Source: an uncultured bacterium (lineage in GTDB: Bacteria; Bacillota; Clostridia; Lachnospirales; Lachnospiraceae). From it: 64,000 nt of DNA. Shown piece by piece: positions 7,839-17,176 of this stretch. Each line of letters opens with the position of its first letter. Positions within the stretch are counted from its first letter, which is position 1. The stretch is taken from assembly GCA_947063875.1 (NCBI GenBank), contig CAMSTY010000009.1:16309-80308 (forward strand), read 5' to 3'. Both the position numbers and the translations under genes were made by a program. The notes beneath the pieces are model-generated. The model did no database searches and was not told the DNA's origin. It was given only the letters and a program-made list of their open reading frames with translations.

Positions 7839-9190
7839 AGGGGCGCAAGAGAGCGAGGATATCTCAGTGCATGATCGTAAAAAATGAGGAACGCAATATC
7901 GAAAAAGCGCTTTCCTGGGGCAAGGGGATTGTGTCGGAGCAGATCGTGGTGGATACCGGTTCCACAGACCGCACCGTGGAGATTGCCGAGCAGATGGGAG
8001 CGAAAATCTATCATTTTGAGTGGATCAATGACTTTGCCGCGGCCAAGAATTTTGCGATCAGCAAGGCAAAATACGAGTGGGTGGCCTTGCTGGATGCGGA
8101 CGAATATTTTTCGGAGGAGGACGCCAAGAAGCTTCTCTACTATGTCCGGCAGCTGCAGGATAAGCCTTACCATGCGATCCTGGCTTCCTGGGTGCACCTG
8201 GATGACGACGGGAAGGTCACGGCAGTAGGCACGCAGTCCCGTGTCTTCCGGAATGAACCCGGACTGCGCTATAAGGGCCGGATCCATGAGTATCTCGCTT
8301 CCCTTAACGGCGCGGATTTCCGCTTTGTGGATGCGGTCAATGAACTGTCTATTTTCCATACGGGGTACGGGGAAATCGGACATTCCGAGAAGGTGAAGAG
8401 CGGCAGGAATTTAAAGATCATCCAGGCGGAACTGGAGGAGAACCCGGACGATTACCGGATGCTGGGGTATCTGGGGGACGAGTATTATTCCGCGGATAAC
8501 CGGGAAAAGGCGGAGGAGGCTTTCCGCAAGGCGATTTCCCTGATGCCGGATACGGAGGAATTCCATGACCCCATCCGGACCGCTATGACCTTTGGCAAGC
8601 TGCTGGAGATTCTTTATGCGAATTACAGCACCGAAGAAAGCAACTTTATGGAGATCTATGAGAAGGCGATCAGAAGGCTGCCGCAGGAGGGCGATTTTGA
8701 CTATTTTGCGGGCAGATATTTCTTCCTGCATGAGAATTATCCGGCTACGGAAAAGCACTTGAAACGGGCGCTGAAGCAGCTGGAAACGTATGGCACGGCA
8801 TTGAAGTCCATGTTCCTGTCCGGGGATATTTTAAATACCTACGATAAATTGGCAACCAGCTGCTTTAACAACCGGAATCTGGCGGACTGCATCAATTACT
8901 CCACAATATTGCTGAAAACCGACCGTTACCGGATGAATTCCCTGTTTTTGATGCTGACGGCATTTCTGCTGGATGAGATCAGCGCCCGGGAGGGGGCGGC
9001 ATCCGCCGAGGCCGTGGCTTCTTTCCTGGGACAGAACCTGTATGATTTTGGCACGCTTAAGGACCGGCTTTTTGTGCTGAGGGCAGCCATGCAGGCAGGC
9101 TATCAGAGCCTTGTCGCCGTGATGCGGGCAATGTTTGAACCGCAGGAACTGGCGGTGGTGGATCAGGCGCTGGCAGTCAATAAGAACTGA
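7835..9190 (+). CDS. GT2-family glycosyltransferase with TPR region, paralogue of the preceding gene
   Basis: A 451-residue protein with the same layout as its neighbour: ISQCMIVKNEERNIEKAL, VDTGSTDRTVEIAEQMGA, LDADEYF, then TPR-like helices with GYLGDEYYSADNREKAEEAF. ATG 7835 overlaps the upstream stop, typical of coupled genes made by tandem duplication. The two enzymes may add successive sugars to a flagellin glycan or act on different flagellins. A strong bidirectional terminator follows directly. Confidence 0.85.
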   Translation: MKGRKRARISQCMIVKNEERNIEKALSWGKGIVSEQIVVDTGSTDRTVEIAEQMGAKIYHFEWINDFAAAKNFAISKAKYEWVALLDADEYFSEEDAKKLLYYVRQLQDKPYHAILASWVHLDDDGKVTAVGTQSRVFRNEPGLRYKGRIHEYLASLNGADFRFVDAVNELSIFHTGYGEIGHSEKVKSGRNLKIIQAELEENPDDYRMLGYLGDEYYSADNREKAEEAFRKAISLMPDTEEFHDPIRTAMTFGKLLEILYANYSTEESNFMEIYEKAIRRLPQEGDFDYFAGRYFFLHENYPATEKHLKRALKQLETYGTALKSMFLSGDILNTYDKLATSCFNNRNLADCINYSTILLKTDRYRMNSLFLMLTAFLLDEISAREGAASAEAVASFLGQNLYDFGTLKDRLFVLRAAMQAGYQSLVAVMRAMFEPQELAVVDQALAVNKN

Positions 9191-9198
9191 AGAAATCA

Positions 9199-9240
9199 AA
9201 AATGAGCCAATATCGGGGCGAATCCGTATTGGCTCATTTT
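9199..9240. terminator. Bidirectional terminator between convergent glycosyltransferase and C39-like peptidase genes
   Basis: AAAATGAGCCAATA (9199-9212) and TATTGGCTCATTTT (9227-9240) are perfect complements with A and T runs on either side. The stop codon of the minus-strand peptidase lies inside the right arm. Confidence 0.9.
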
Positions 9241-10301
9241 TCCGGTTCTGGGATCGAGACGGCCCATAACGGGCCTCCGCTGTCATAGGCACCTTTTAAT
9301 TCGTCTAACAGAAGTTGGAGTTCCCATTCTTTGGTACAGTTTTCGTAGTTGGCAGGGTCTGCGATATAGACGTTCCCATTGGCGCAAAGCTGGGCGATAA
9401 TGATGAAATGCCCGTTCTGGGTCAGGCTTCCGCGGCCCATCAGCGCGATCAGGATATGTCCGCTGCTTAAAAGCTGCGACACATGCTCCGCGGAACGGTC
9501 GGTGACGCTTTCCACCTGCAGGCCAAAAGCGGACAGGCTGTCCGGAATCAGGCTGTGATAGGAACCGCTGTGCCTGGCATAGCCGCCGTTGGCAGCGGAC
9601 CAGTCAGCCATCTCAATCGGGCTGACACTGGTGGAAGAGAAGCTGTTAATCACCATGGCGACACAGACCGGGCCGCATCCGTAACGGCTGATCGGGTCCT
9701 GGCCGCCGTAGAGATAGTCTTTCCAGCGGACATCACCCTGGCTGTAGTAGAGCATGGGCCCCAGCGAGGTGTCCAGCATGAACATGAAAATGGAATCCTC
9801 CTGAGGCAGAAAGACCGGTTCGGCATTAAAGGCAGATGCCTGGCCAAGGTCTGTCGTGCGGTTTAAAGAGGAGATGACGTCAGGGTTGCCGTCCTCATTT
9901 GCATCAGAAGAGAGGGTTCCTTCCAGGGCCCGTTCGCGGGAAGATGCCCTTTCTTCCGCCAGGGCGGCCAGACGCCGGGATCTCTGCTCCTTCAGTTCCC
10001 GGATCTCTTCGGAGATATAGCCAGACACGAGAGAGGTCAGGCGTTCTGCTGCAATCATCACGTCTTGGGAGGTGAAAGGGCGGAAGTAGAACCATAAGCT
10101 GGCGGTGATGGCAAAAACGGTAGCCGCGATCGCGCCGGTTACCAGCCACTCGGCAAGTCCCCATTTGTGGCGTCCTTTGACAGTTGGATTCTTTTCCCGC
10201 CTGTTTTTTTCCGGTTCTGCCCTGGGAACCGTAAAAGCAGGGGGCCGGATGTCGGACTCCTGCTTTCTGATAATATGGTTATTGCTTGATAGTTTCTGCA
10301 T
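9234..10301 (-). CDS. Membrane-anchored C39-like cysteine peptidase, last gene of the chemotaxis operon
   Basis: A 355-residue protein. A short, basic cytoplasmic N-terminus (about 1-50) is followed by one transmembrane segment (WLVTGAIAATVFAITASLWF, about 51-72), a coiled-coil-prone charged stretch (about 80-120) and a C-terminal papain-like C39-type domain (about 180-350). The catalytic Cys lies in YGCGPVCVAM, the His in NGHFIII and the third residue in ADPAN. The topology places the protease outside the membrane. C39 enzymes cleave double-glycine leader peptides, but stand-alone Peptidase_C39_2 proteins often have unknown substrates. It lies 17 bp after cheB on the same strand, so it is probably co-transcribed with chemotaxis genes, which is unusual. 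Confidence 0.75.
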   Translation of the reverse strand: MQKLSSNNHIIRKQESDIRPPAFTVPRAEPEKNRREKNPTVKGRHKWGLAEWLVTGAIAATVFAITASLWFYFRPFTSQDVMIAAERLTSLVSGYISEEIRELKEQRSRRLAALAEERASSRERALEGTLSSDANEDGNPDVISSLNRTTDLGQASAFNAEPVFLPQEDSIFMFMLDTSLGPMLYYSQGDVRWKDYLYGGQDPISRYGCGPVCVAMVINSFSSTSVSPIEMADWSAANGGYARHSGSYHSLIPDSLSAFGLQVESVTDRSAEHVSQLLSSGHILIALMGRGSLTQNGHFIIIAQLCANGNVYIADPANYENCTKEWELQLLLDELKGAYDSGGPLWAVSIPEPEK

Positions 10302-10318
10302 ATCAGATCAACTCCCGA

Positions 10319-11395
10319 TTATGCTTTGGCCAGCCGTGCCATCACGACCTGAGGGATGGAACTCAAGGCGGACTGGACACAGACAGCCCCGGCGCGATAG
10401 GCCTCCATGGGCATTCCGTATACCACGCAGGTTTCCTGGTTCTGTCCGATCGTATAGGCGCCGGCCTTGCGCATCCGCAGCAGGCCTGCGGCGCCGTCCG
10501 CCCCCATACCGGTAAGAATCACGCCGATAGCACGGTTTTTTACATGGGTTGCGACAGAATCAAAAAGGACATCTACGGATGGCCGGTGGCCGCTGACCTT
10601 TGCTTCACTGGTACAGCTGACGGAATAGCCGGAACCCATCCGCACGACCCGCATCTGCAGGCCTCCGGGAGCCAGAAGGATCTGACCGGACTGAACCTTG
10701 TCGCCGTGGCAGGCTTCCTTCACTTTAAGATGACAGATACGGTTGAGACGTTCTGCATACATGGAAGTGAAGCCGGGAGGCATATGCTGAGTAATCACGA
10801 TTCCCGGCATTTTGGCGGGAAACTGACGAACTACTTCCAAAATGGCCTCAGTGCCCCCGGTGGAGGCGCCAATGGCAATCACGTCAATGTTTCCGAAATG
10901 AGCCGGCAGACGGGAAGAAACTGTTCCATGGGTGGGAGCAGAAGCGGCAGCGCCTGCTGCGTGAACGGCGTCTCCATGAGACGGGGGAGCGGCCGGAATC
11001 CGGACTTTGGCATCCGCACCGGCAGCGAGTTTGGATTTTAAGGTATTCAGAAAGGCCTCTTTTCCGCCTTCCATGTTCATATCCGGTTTGCGTACAAAAT
11101 CAACGGCACCGGCAGCCAATGCATCAAATACCCGTACATTGAGAGAAGACACCAGAATAATGGGAACCGGATGCAGCGGAAGAACTTCCCTTAAAAAGTC
11201 AATACCAGTCATGCCGGGCATCTCAATGTCCAGAGTCATGATATCCGGCTTAAGTACGGGAAGCTTATCTTTGGCCTCCAGGGCGTTGACTGCATATCCG
11301 ACTACTTCAAAACGGGGGTCAGCCCCGAGATTCTGAACCATCCAGTTTCGGAACAGGATGGAATCATCTACAACCATCAGGCGGATCTTGCGCAT
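10319..11395 (-). CDS. cheB: Chemotaxis protein-glutamate methylesterase/deamidase CheB
   Basis: Removes methyl groups from chemoreceptor glutamates to drive adaptation. The receiver domain (about 1-120) starts MRKIRLMVVDDS and carries the phosphorylated Asp in IMTLDIEMPGM. The C-terminal methylesterase domain (about 165-355) has the catalytic Ser in AIGASTGGTEA, His in TQHMPPGF and Asp in TGMGADGA. ATG 11395 is preferred: AGAAAGAAGG lies 10 nt upstream, whereas an upstream in-frame TTG is too close to it. The linker between domains is Ala/His-rich. It lies between cheR and the C39-like peptidase gene. Confidence 0.95.
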   Translation of the reverse strand: MRKIRLMVVDDSILFRNWMVQNLGADPRFEVVGYAVNALEAKDKLPVLKPDIMTLDIEMPGMTGIDFLREVLPLHPVPIILVSSLNVRVFDALAAGAVDFVRKPDMNMEGGKEAFLNTLKSKLAAGADAKVRIPAAPPSHGDAVHAAGAAASAPTHGTVSSRLPAHFGNIDVIAIGASTGGTEAILEVVRQFPAKMPGIVITQHMPPGFTSMYAERLNRICHLKVKEACHGDKVQSGQILLAPGGLQMRVVRMGSGYSVSCTSEAKVSGHRPSVDVLFDSVATHVKNRAIGVILTGMGADGAAGLLRMRKAGAYTIGQNQETCVVYGMPMEAYRAGAVCVQSALSSIPQVVMARLAKA

Positions 11396-11424
11396 GGAAA
11401 TCAAACCTTCTTTCTAAATCGTGC

Positions 11425-12243
11425 CTACTTTCCTGTCTTGCGGTAAATGGCAGGCTGAATGTATTCGTAAGGGCAGGTAGCTTTTGTCAGTCCCTCGGAA
11501 TGGCCGATGAAAAGGTGACCGCCGGGAACCGTGGCGTTGTAAAAACGCCGGACCAAGGCATCCTTGGTGTCCTGATCAAAATAGATCATGACGTTGCGGC
11601 AAAAGATCAGATCAAATTTTTTCTTGAAAGTAATCGGGTCCATCAGGTTGAACGGCCGGAAAATCACGTTTTTCTTGAGTTCCGGAGAAACTGTACAGCG
11701 TCCGCCTCCTGTCTTAACGAAATATTTCTTTTTCCAGGAATCGGGAAGAGGGGCAATGCTCTCCTCATTGTAAGAAGCCGTGATGGCCGTATTCAGGATC
11801 TTTTGGGAGATATCCGTGGCAAGAATCCTGGTATCCCATTGGGAAGCCTGTGCGCCGAAAAACTCTTTCAAATAAATGGAAATAGTGTAGGGTTCCTCGC
11901 CGGAAGAACAGCCTGCACTCCATATGGAAAGAACCTTATCCCGGGCATGCTTTTGGGCAAGATCGGGAAGCACTACTTCCTCAAAATATTTGAAATGCGC
12001 TTCTTCCCGGAGAAAATAGGTGTAATTGGTCGTCAGCTTGTTGAGCATAGCCGTGACCATCTCCGAATCGCGTCCGGAGATGATCTCATCCACATAGGCG
12101 GAAAAATTCTGAAAACCCTGTGCGGCAAGCGTGTTGGAAAGACGGCTGACGATCAGCTGCTTTTTCTTGCTTAAGTCAATACCGTAATTCTTCTTAATAT
12201 AAGTATATAGGCGCTGGAAGTCATTGTCTGTTAAAGTCAGCAT
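11425..12243 (-). CDS. cheR: Chemotaxis protein methyltransferase CheR
   Basis: A 272-residue S-adenosylmethionine-dependent methyltransferase acting on chemoreceptor glutamates. The N-terminal helical domain carries TNYTYFLRE; the SAM-binding domain has IWSAGCSSGEEPYT and later FDLIFCRNVMIYFD. Length and motifs are complete for the family. It is the third gene of the cheA-cheW-cheR-cheB operon. Confidence 0.95.
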   Translation of the reverse strand: MLTLTDNDFQRLYTYIKKNYGIDLSKKKQLIVSRLSNTLAAQGFQNFSAYVDEIISGRDSEMVTAMLNKLTTNYTYFLREEAHFKYFEEVVLPDLAQKHARDKVLSIWSAGCSSGEEPYTISIYLKEFFGAQASQWDTRILATDISQKILNTAITASYNEESIAPLPDSWKKKYFVKTGGGRCTVSPELKKNVIFRPFNLMDPITFKKKFDLIFCRNVMIYFDQDTKDALVRRFYNATVPGGHLFIGHSEGLTKATCPYEYIQPAIYRKTGK

Positions 12244-12269
12244 CAGATTACTCCTGTTTCTTTTTAATC

Positions 12270-12761
12270 TTAGTCATCGGTGCTGGAGAGCGCCTGGCAG
12301 TCGATGGACATAAAGACGCTTCCATCTTCCATAATTACCATTCCGTCGAGCAGCTTCTGCTGGCGTTTTAAGGGGATCGGCCGCACGTTCTTTAAGTCGA
12401 TGTCAATCACCTGCCGAACTGAGTCCACGAGAATCCCCAGCGAGATGGAATTGATGTCCAGTACGATAATGCACGTGTTGTTGGTAGAATCCGACCCGCC
12501 TTTGCCCATGCGCAGCTGCAGATCCACTACCGGAAGGATCTGCCCCCGCAGGTTGATGATGCCCTTGATATAGGACGCCACCAGGGGCAGGGGAGTGATG
12601 GAATGATTGTTGATGATTTCAATCACATGTTTGGTGCTGATATACAAAATGAGGTCTCCGGATTCAAAGGTGAGGCAGCGCTCCACAGTGGAATTCTCAT
12701 CCTCCGCAGTCTCAGCCTCGTTCATATCCAGAAATTCCTGATCGTTAATTTGTTCGGACAT
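12270..12761 (-). CDS. cheW: Chemotaxis coupling protein CheW
   Basis: A 163-residue adaptor linking chemoreceptors to the CheA kinase. It has an acidic N-terminal extension (about 1-25), then the SH3-like CheW fold with ITPLPLVASYIKGIINLRGQ and PVVDLQLRMG. It is followed by cheR 26 bp downstream and preceded by cheA 16 bp upstream, all on the minus strand. Confidence 0.95.
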   Translation of the reverse strand: MSEQINDQEFLDMNEAETAEDENSTVERCLTFESGDLILYISTKHVIEIINNHSITPLPLVASYIKGIINLRGQILPVVDLQLRMGKGGSDSTNNTCIIVLDINSISLGILVDSVRQVIDIDLKNVRPIPLKRQQKLLDGMVIMEDGSVFMSIDCQALSSTDD

Positions 12762-12777
12762 GCTAGGTTCCTCCTCT

Positions 12778-14901
12778 CTATATGTTGTTCTCTAAGGCCG
12801 CCGTGTGAAGGCTCGGAACATCCAGGATAATGCTGATATTTCCATCGCCCAGGATCGTACAGCCGCCGATACCGAAACTCTTAAGTTCAAAAGAGTTCAG
12901 GAAGGACGGAAGAGGCTTTACAACCACCTGCTGTTCTCCGATCAGATCGTCCACGAATAGGCAGAAGGAGCGGTCGCTGGATTCGATCCACATAATAATG
13001 CCGTCCTCCAAATTGGTGACCTCGGTTTCAATGCCGTAGAACTGATGGAGCCGTACGATGGGGTAGAAGCTTCCCATGCGTTCCACCATCTCGCTTCCGT
13101 TCTCGTCGCGGATGATCTCCTCGCTGGTGATCTTGAAGGACTGGCGGATATTGGCGATCGGAATGGTGAAGATAGAAGCGCCAACCGTCACCTTCATGCC
13201 GTCCATAATCGCCAGAGTCAGCGGAATCTTCATAAGGAACGTAGTCCCCTTGCCGAGCTCGCTGGAAAGGGAGACGGCGCCCCCTACGGATTCCACGTTC
13301 TTTTTGACCACATCCATGCCGACGCCTCTGCCGGAAAATTCCGTAACCGTCTGGTTGGTGGAGAAGCCAGGCAGCATGACCAGGCCCAGGGCCTCTTTAC
13401 GGGTATATTCGCTCTCCGGTTTGGTGAGGATGCCGCGTTCCTTGGCTTTGGCAAGCAGCTTGTCGGGGTCCATGCCCTGTCCGTCGTCGGCAATGGTGAT
13501 CACCACTTCACTGCTGGTATGGGAAGCGGAGAGGATGATCTCACCCTGGGAATTCTTCCCGGCCCGGATACGGTCATTGACGTCGTCCTCGATTCCATGG
13601 TCCATGGCATTCCGGACCATATGCATGATCGGGTCCTGGATGCTGTCCACGATAGTCTTGTCAATCTCCGTATCTTCGCCGATGAGCGTCAGGCGGACAT
13701 CCTTGCCAAGCTTTTGCTTCATATCCCGGACAATGCGGTTCATCTTCTGGAACACACCGGAGATGGGAACCATCCGGAGGGACATCGCGATGTCCTGAAG
13801 GTCGTCTGTCAGCTTGCGCAGCTGACGGGCGGACTTCATAAAGTTATCATATGCGTCCCGGTTCAGCTGGTTGAGTTCCGGCGCGGAGGTGACCATGGAT
13901 TCGGTGATAACAATCTCGCCCACGATCGCCTGCAGGTCATCCAGCTTCATAATATTTACACTGATTAAATTCTGTTTGACCGGAGTCCCCTGCTTTGCCG
14001 GCGCCTGCTGTTTGGGGGCAGCTTCGGCCGGGGGAGCGGCCTGTCCGGCATCTGCAGATGCCTCTTTGGCAGGCTCTGCGGATGCCTGCGCGACGGGTTC
14101 CGGTTCCGGCCCGGGAACCATAACCAATTCATAAGAACGGATATGGTTCTGGGTGCGGAGCAGATCCCCGGCGCTGGCCGCCATCTCTTCGGAATCGAAG
14201 GCCATATAGAAGCCGTCCTCAATGATGGAGGCGCAGGTATCCGGATTAGACTCCATATTTTCCGGATAGTAGCGGAAGTCCAGTTCACATTCCTTCAGGG
14301 AGTTGATAATCATAAAGGCACGAAGGTTTTCCATGCCGATCCCTTCGTCAAGGAACACATGGACAAAGCATACGGCGCTGGCATCGGCGGGCAGATTCCC
14401 ATCCGTGGCGCCGCTGGAGACCGGGGCATCGGCCGCAGCATCGGAAGCCTCCTGCGGGGCGTCGACGCTTTCCTCCGCTGCATCGCCCGCATTACTGATC
14501 TTCTTTAAAAAGTTGTTGATTTCGGAAGCGAAAGCATCCATATCTGTGTCCAGGGGTTCTCCGCTTTCCACCTTCTCAACCTGCCCGCGCAGACAGTCTT
14601 CTGAACGGAACATCAGGTTAAACAACTCCTTCTTGTGGGTGGAACTTAAGGAGTCGATCCCTTTGTCACGGATATAGAAGAACAAATCTTCTATATGATG
14701 TGCAATGCTGGCGAGAGATCCGAATTCCATCATGGCAGAGGAACCTTTAATGGTGTGCATGATACGAAAAATCTCATTGACGTCGTCCGATGAGAAATCA
14801 CCTAGCTTCTCATCCTTTACAAGCATCTCGTCCAGCTGGTCCAACAGGGAGTTCGTCTCAAAAAGATATGTATCAAGCATACCTTCCATACCGTTATCCA
14901 T
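12778..14901 (-). CDS. cheA: Chemotaxis histidine kinase CheA
   Basis: A 707-residue kinase, first gene of the operon. The P1 Hpt domain carries the phosphorylated His (about residue 49) in RIMHTIKGSSAMM. A probable P2 region lies at about 170-265, an Ala/Pro-rich linker at about 270-320, and a dimerisation domain at about 330-400. The ATPase domain has the N box in HMVRNAMDHGIE, and DDGQGMD and GRGVGMDVVKKN. A CheW-like P5 domain completes the C-terminus. ATG 14901 is chosen after the AGGATAGGTGG site; an in-frame GTG four codons earlier is less likely. A sigma-28-like promoter lies about 100 bp upstream. Confidence 0.95.
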   Translation of the reverse strand: MDNGMEGMLDTYLFETNSLLDQLDEMLVKDEKLGDFSSDDVNEIFRIMHTIKGSSAMMEFGSLASIAHHIEDLFFYIRDKGIDSLSSTHKKELFNLMFRSEDCLRGQVEKVESGEPLDTDMDAFASEINNFLKKISNAGDAAEESVDAPQEASDAAADAPVSSGATDGNLPADASAVCFVHVFLDEGIGMENLRAFMIINSLKECELDFRYYPENMESNPDTCASIIEDGFYMAFDSEEMAASAGDLLRTQNHIRSYELVMVPGPEPEPVAQASAEPAKEASADAGQAAPPAEAAPKQQAPAKQGTPVKQNLISVNIMKLDDLQAIVGEIVITESMVTSAPELNQLNRDAYDNFMKSARQLRKLTDDLQDIAMSLRMVPISGVFQKMNRIVRDMKQKLGKDVRLTLIGEDTEIDKTIVDSIQDPIMHMVRNAMDHGIEDDVNDRIRAGKNSQGEIILSASHTSSEVVITIADDGQGMDPDKLLAKAKERGILTKPESEYTRKEALGLVMLPGFSTNQTVTEFSGRGVGMDVVKKNVESVGGAVSLSSELGKGTTFLMKIPLTLAIMDGMKVTVGASIFTIPIANIRQSFKITSEEIIRDENGSEMVERMGSFYPIVRLHQFYGIETEVTNLEDGIIMWIESSDRSFCLFVDDLIGEQQVVVKPLPSFLNSFELKSFGIGGCTILGDGNISIILDVPSLHTAALENNI

Positions 14902-14997
14902 TCGATACACCACCTATCCTTTTTAATGTTTTGCATGAAAATAAAACAGTCCTGTGCTGTGCAAAAAAGCATACCAGACCATAACATACTGATTACA

Positions 14998-15023
14998 ATA
15001 TCGGCGGAAAAAGCAGATTATTA
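14998..15023 (-). promoter_or_regulatory. Sigma-28-like promoter of the chemotaxis operon
   Basis: Read on the minus strand: TAAT (15023-15020), 14-bp spacer, exact GCCGATAT (15005-14998). This places cheA-cheW-cheR-cheB and the C39-like gene in the flagellar regulon. Confidence 0.6.
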
Positions 15024-15027
15024 AGGG

Positions 15028-15059
15028 AAATGCAAATTTTTTAAAAAAAATTTGCATTT
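15028..15059. repeat. Perfect 15-bp inverted repeat between divergent cheA and chemoreceptor promoters
   Basis: AAATGCAAATTTTTT (15028-15042) is followed, after 2 bp, by its exact complement (15045-15059). It lies between the minus-strand cheA promoter and the plus-strand candidate chemoreceptor promoter. Its stem is nearly all A/T, so it is a poor terminator; an operator or bent-DNA element is more likely. Confidence 0.8.
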
Positions 15060-15068
15060 TATATTATA

Positions 15069-15093
15069 TAAAGCGAAAATGTGCCGAGATATT
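15069..15093 (+). promoter_or_regulatory. Candidate flagellar-type promoter of the first chemoreceptor gene
   Basis: TAAA at 15069-15072 and ATATTATAA at 15089-15097 have the same 20-bp start-to-start distance as the equivalent elements upstream of the first flagellin (3991 and 4011). A GCCGAGAT, one mismatch from the sigma-28 -10, lies at 15083-15090. Confidence 0.45.
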
Positions 15094-15174
15094 ATAAAAG
15101 AGTGTGTTATGGCGGCCCTCAGGCAATATCCAGACAGCGGCCGGAAATGAAGGCTCAACAAGGAGGAGCAACAA

Positions 15175-16968
15175 ATGAAGAATTTAAAGGTTGGTAAAAA
15201 GTTTCTAGTGTCTTTTGGCATAATACTGACTCTGTTTCTTGTGTCGGTAGTTGCCGCTAGTGTAGGGATTGCCAAGTCAAAGGCATCGTATGAGAGTTTT
15301 TACGAGAAAGATTATCGTGTGATCTCGAATATTTATGAGATGCGGATTGGCCTGCAGCGTGCACTGAAAGAACTGATGATGAGCGTGATGAGCGAGGAGT
15401 CCTCAGAGAGGGAAGAGAACATTTCGGAAGTGAACCGGTACATGGATAATGTCCGCGCAAACCTGCAATGGATCTATTCCAATTACGACGGCGACGTATC
15501 TCTGCTGAAGAGTTTTGAGACAAAGCTGGATGAAGCCAAGACCTACCGGCTTCAGATCATTGAATATGTCCGGCTGAACACTTCCCAGGGAGATGAGATG
15601 GCAGAGGAGGTCCTGCTGAATCAGTACAATCCGATGACGGAAGAGTGCGCCACCATTCTCCAGACGTCGTTTGCCAATATCGAGGCGGAGTGTGAGAACG
15701 TCTATAATACGGCGATGGCTTTGGATAATGCGCTTATGGCGATGGCGGTTTTGATTGCGGCGGTTGCTTTCATCATCACCTGCGTGATCGCGATTACGCT
15801 GACCAACAATATCCTGAACCCGGTGAAGAGGATCGAAGAGGCTATGGGGGAGATGGTCAAGGGCCACCTTTCTGCAGATGTGAATTATGATTCCAGCGAC
15901 GAGTTCGGCGACATGGCGTCCAACATGCGCAAAGTGTCCAACGGCGTAGGTTCGATTATCAAGGATATCGAGACTGTGCTGAGTTCGATGGCGAGCGGCG
16001 ACTTTACCGTGCATTCAGCAGTGCCGGAGATTTATATCGGCGATTACCAGAAGATCCTTCACTCCATGAGGATGATTAAGGACAGCTTCAACAATACCCT
16101 TTCCACGCTGAACCGTTCCGCAGACCAGGTGTCTTCCGGATCAGACCAGGTATCTTCCGGCGCGCAGGCATTGTCCCAGGGCGCTACGGAGCAGGCTTCT
16201 TCCGTAGAAGAGCTGGCAGCTTCCATCAACGAGATTTCCGGCAACATCAACCGCAACGCCGAGAGCGCCCAGGTTGCGGGCCAGAAAGCGGAGATGGTTG
16301 GCGAAGTGGCAGGCGAGAGCAACCGCAGAATGCAGGATATGCTGAATGCCATGTCCGATATCAACAATGCTTCCGGCGAGATCGGCAAGATCATCAAGAC
16401 CATCGAGGATATTGCCTTCCAGACCAATATCCTGGCATTGAATGCAGCGGTAGAGGCGGCGCGTGCAGGCGCGGCAGGAAAAGGTTTTGCCGTGGTGGCG
16501 GATGAGGTCCGTAACCTTGCCAGCAAGAGTGCGGAGGCTTCCAAGAATACGGCGGTGCTGATTGAGAATTCCCTCAACGCAGTAGAGAATGGCAAGAAGA
16601 TCGCAGATGAGACCGCTCAGTCTCTGGAAAGGGTTATGACGGGCATCTCGGATGCCACCAGCATGATGGATTCCATCGCAAAGGCTTCCAAAGAGCAGGC
16701 TGAGGCGATTACCCAGATCACGATTGGCATCGACCAGATCTCCAGTGTGGTTCAGACAAACTCTGCAACGGCAGAGGAGAGTGCGGCTGCCAGTGAGGAA
16801 CTGTCCGGCCAGGCCCAGATTCTGAAAGAACTGGTGAGAAAGTTCCGCCTGGAAGGCCAGAACAATATCAGCGCAGCGGTAGAGATGCCGCAGTACGACG
16901 CGCACGAAGATGAGAATTATGTAGATCTGTCTGCCTATACCAGTTATGGGAACAACGATAAGTATTAA
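15175..16968 (+). CDS. Methyl-accepting chemotaxis protein (4HB-type sensor, HAMP, signalling domain)
   Basis: A 597-residue transmembrane chemoreceptor. TM1 (about 13-32) is followed by an extracytoplasmic, mainly helical sensor of about 150 residues resembling the four-helix-bundle MCP type. TM2 (about 184-207) leads into a HAMP domain ([14 protein letters not shown]), an antiparallel coiled coil and the conserved hairpin tip [20 protein letters not shown]. The ligand is unknown. The C-terminus ends in [10 protein letters not shown], without an NWETF-type CheR/CheB docking pentapeptide. GGAGGA lies 9 nt before ATG 15175. It is divergent from the chemotaxis operon. Confidence 0.93.
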   Translation: MKNLKVGKKFLVSFGIILTLFLVSVVAASVGIAKSKASYESFYEKDYRVISNIYEMRIGLQRALKELMMSVMSEESSEREENISEVNRYMDNVRANLQWIYSNYDGDVSLLKSFETKLDEAKTYRLQIIEYVRLNTSQGDEMAEEVLLNQYNPMTEECATILQTSFANIEAECENVYNTAMALDNALMAMAVLIAAVAFIITCVIAITLTNNILNPVKRIEEAMGEMVKGHLSADVNYDSSDEFGDMASNMRKVSNGVGSIIKDIETVLSSMASGDFTVHSAVPEIYIGDYQKILHSMRMIKDSFNNTLSTLNRSADQVSSGSDQVSSGAQALSQGATEQASSVEELAASINEISGNINRNAESAQVAGQKAEMVGEVAGESNRRMQDMLNAMSDINNASGEIGKIIKTIEDIAFQTNILALNAAVEAARAGAAGKGFAVVADEVRNLASKSAEASKNTAVLIENSLNAVENGKKIADETAQSLERVMTGISDATSMMDSIAKASKEQAEAITQITIGIDQISSVVQTNSATAEESAAASEELSGQAQILKELVRKFRLEGQNNISAAVEMPQYDAHEDENYVDLSAYTSYGNNDKY

Positions 16969-17022
16969 GCAATAGCAAAAAGGCGGCTGTAGAAGACTAA
17001 GAGCGCTGTAGAAGATGGAGAG

Positions 17023-17067
17023 CAGCGTTGGTGTATGGGAGACGTTGTCTCCTGTACACCGATGCTG
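17023..17067 (+). other. Long RNA hairpin between the two chemoreceptor genes
   Basis: Arms 17023-17043 and 17047-17067 pair over 21 bp around a GTT loop, with all non-Watson-Crick positions being G-U pairs in the plus-strand RNA. No U tract follows, so it is not a standard terminator. Confidence 0.7.
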
Positions 17068-17176
17068 ATTTGCTGTTACAGTCAGCCGATTGATGGATAA
17101 TAACGGGTTGCGGGATATTATTCCTGCAGTTTGCGCAAGGAAATATGTATTCAGAACAATAATTGAGGTGAAGAAA

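Noticed and set aside
13045..13968. Plus-strand reading frame opposite cheA
   Set aside because: Antisense shadow of a clear CheA gene with no family resemblance.
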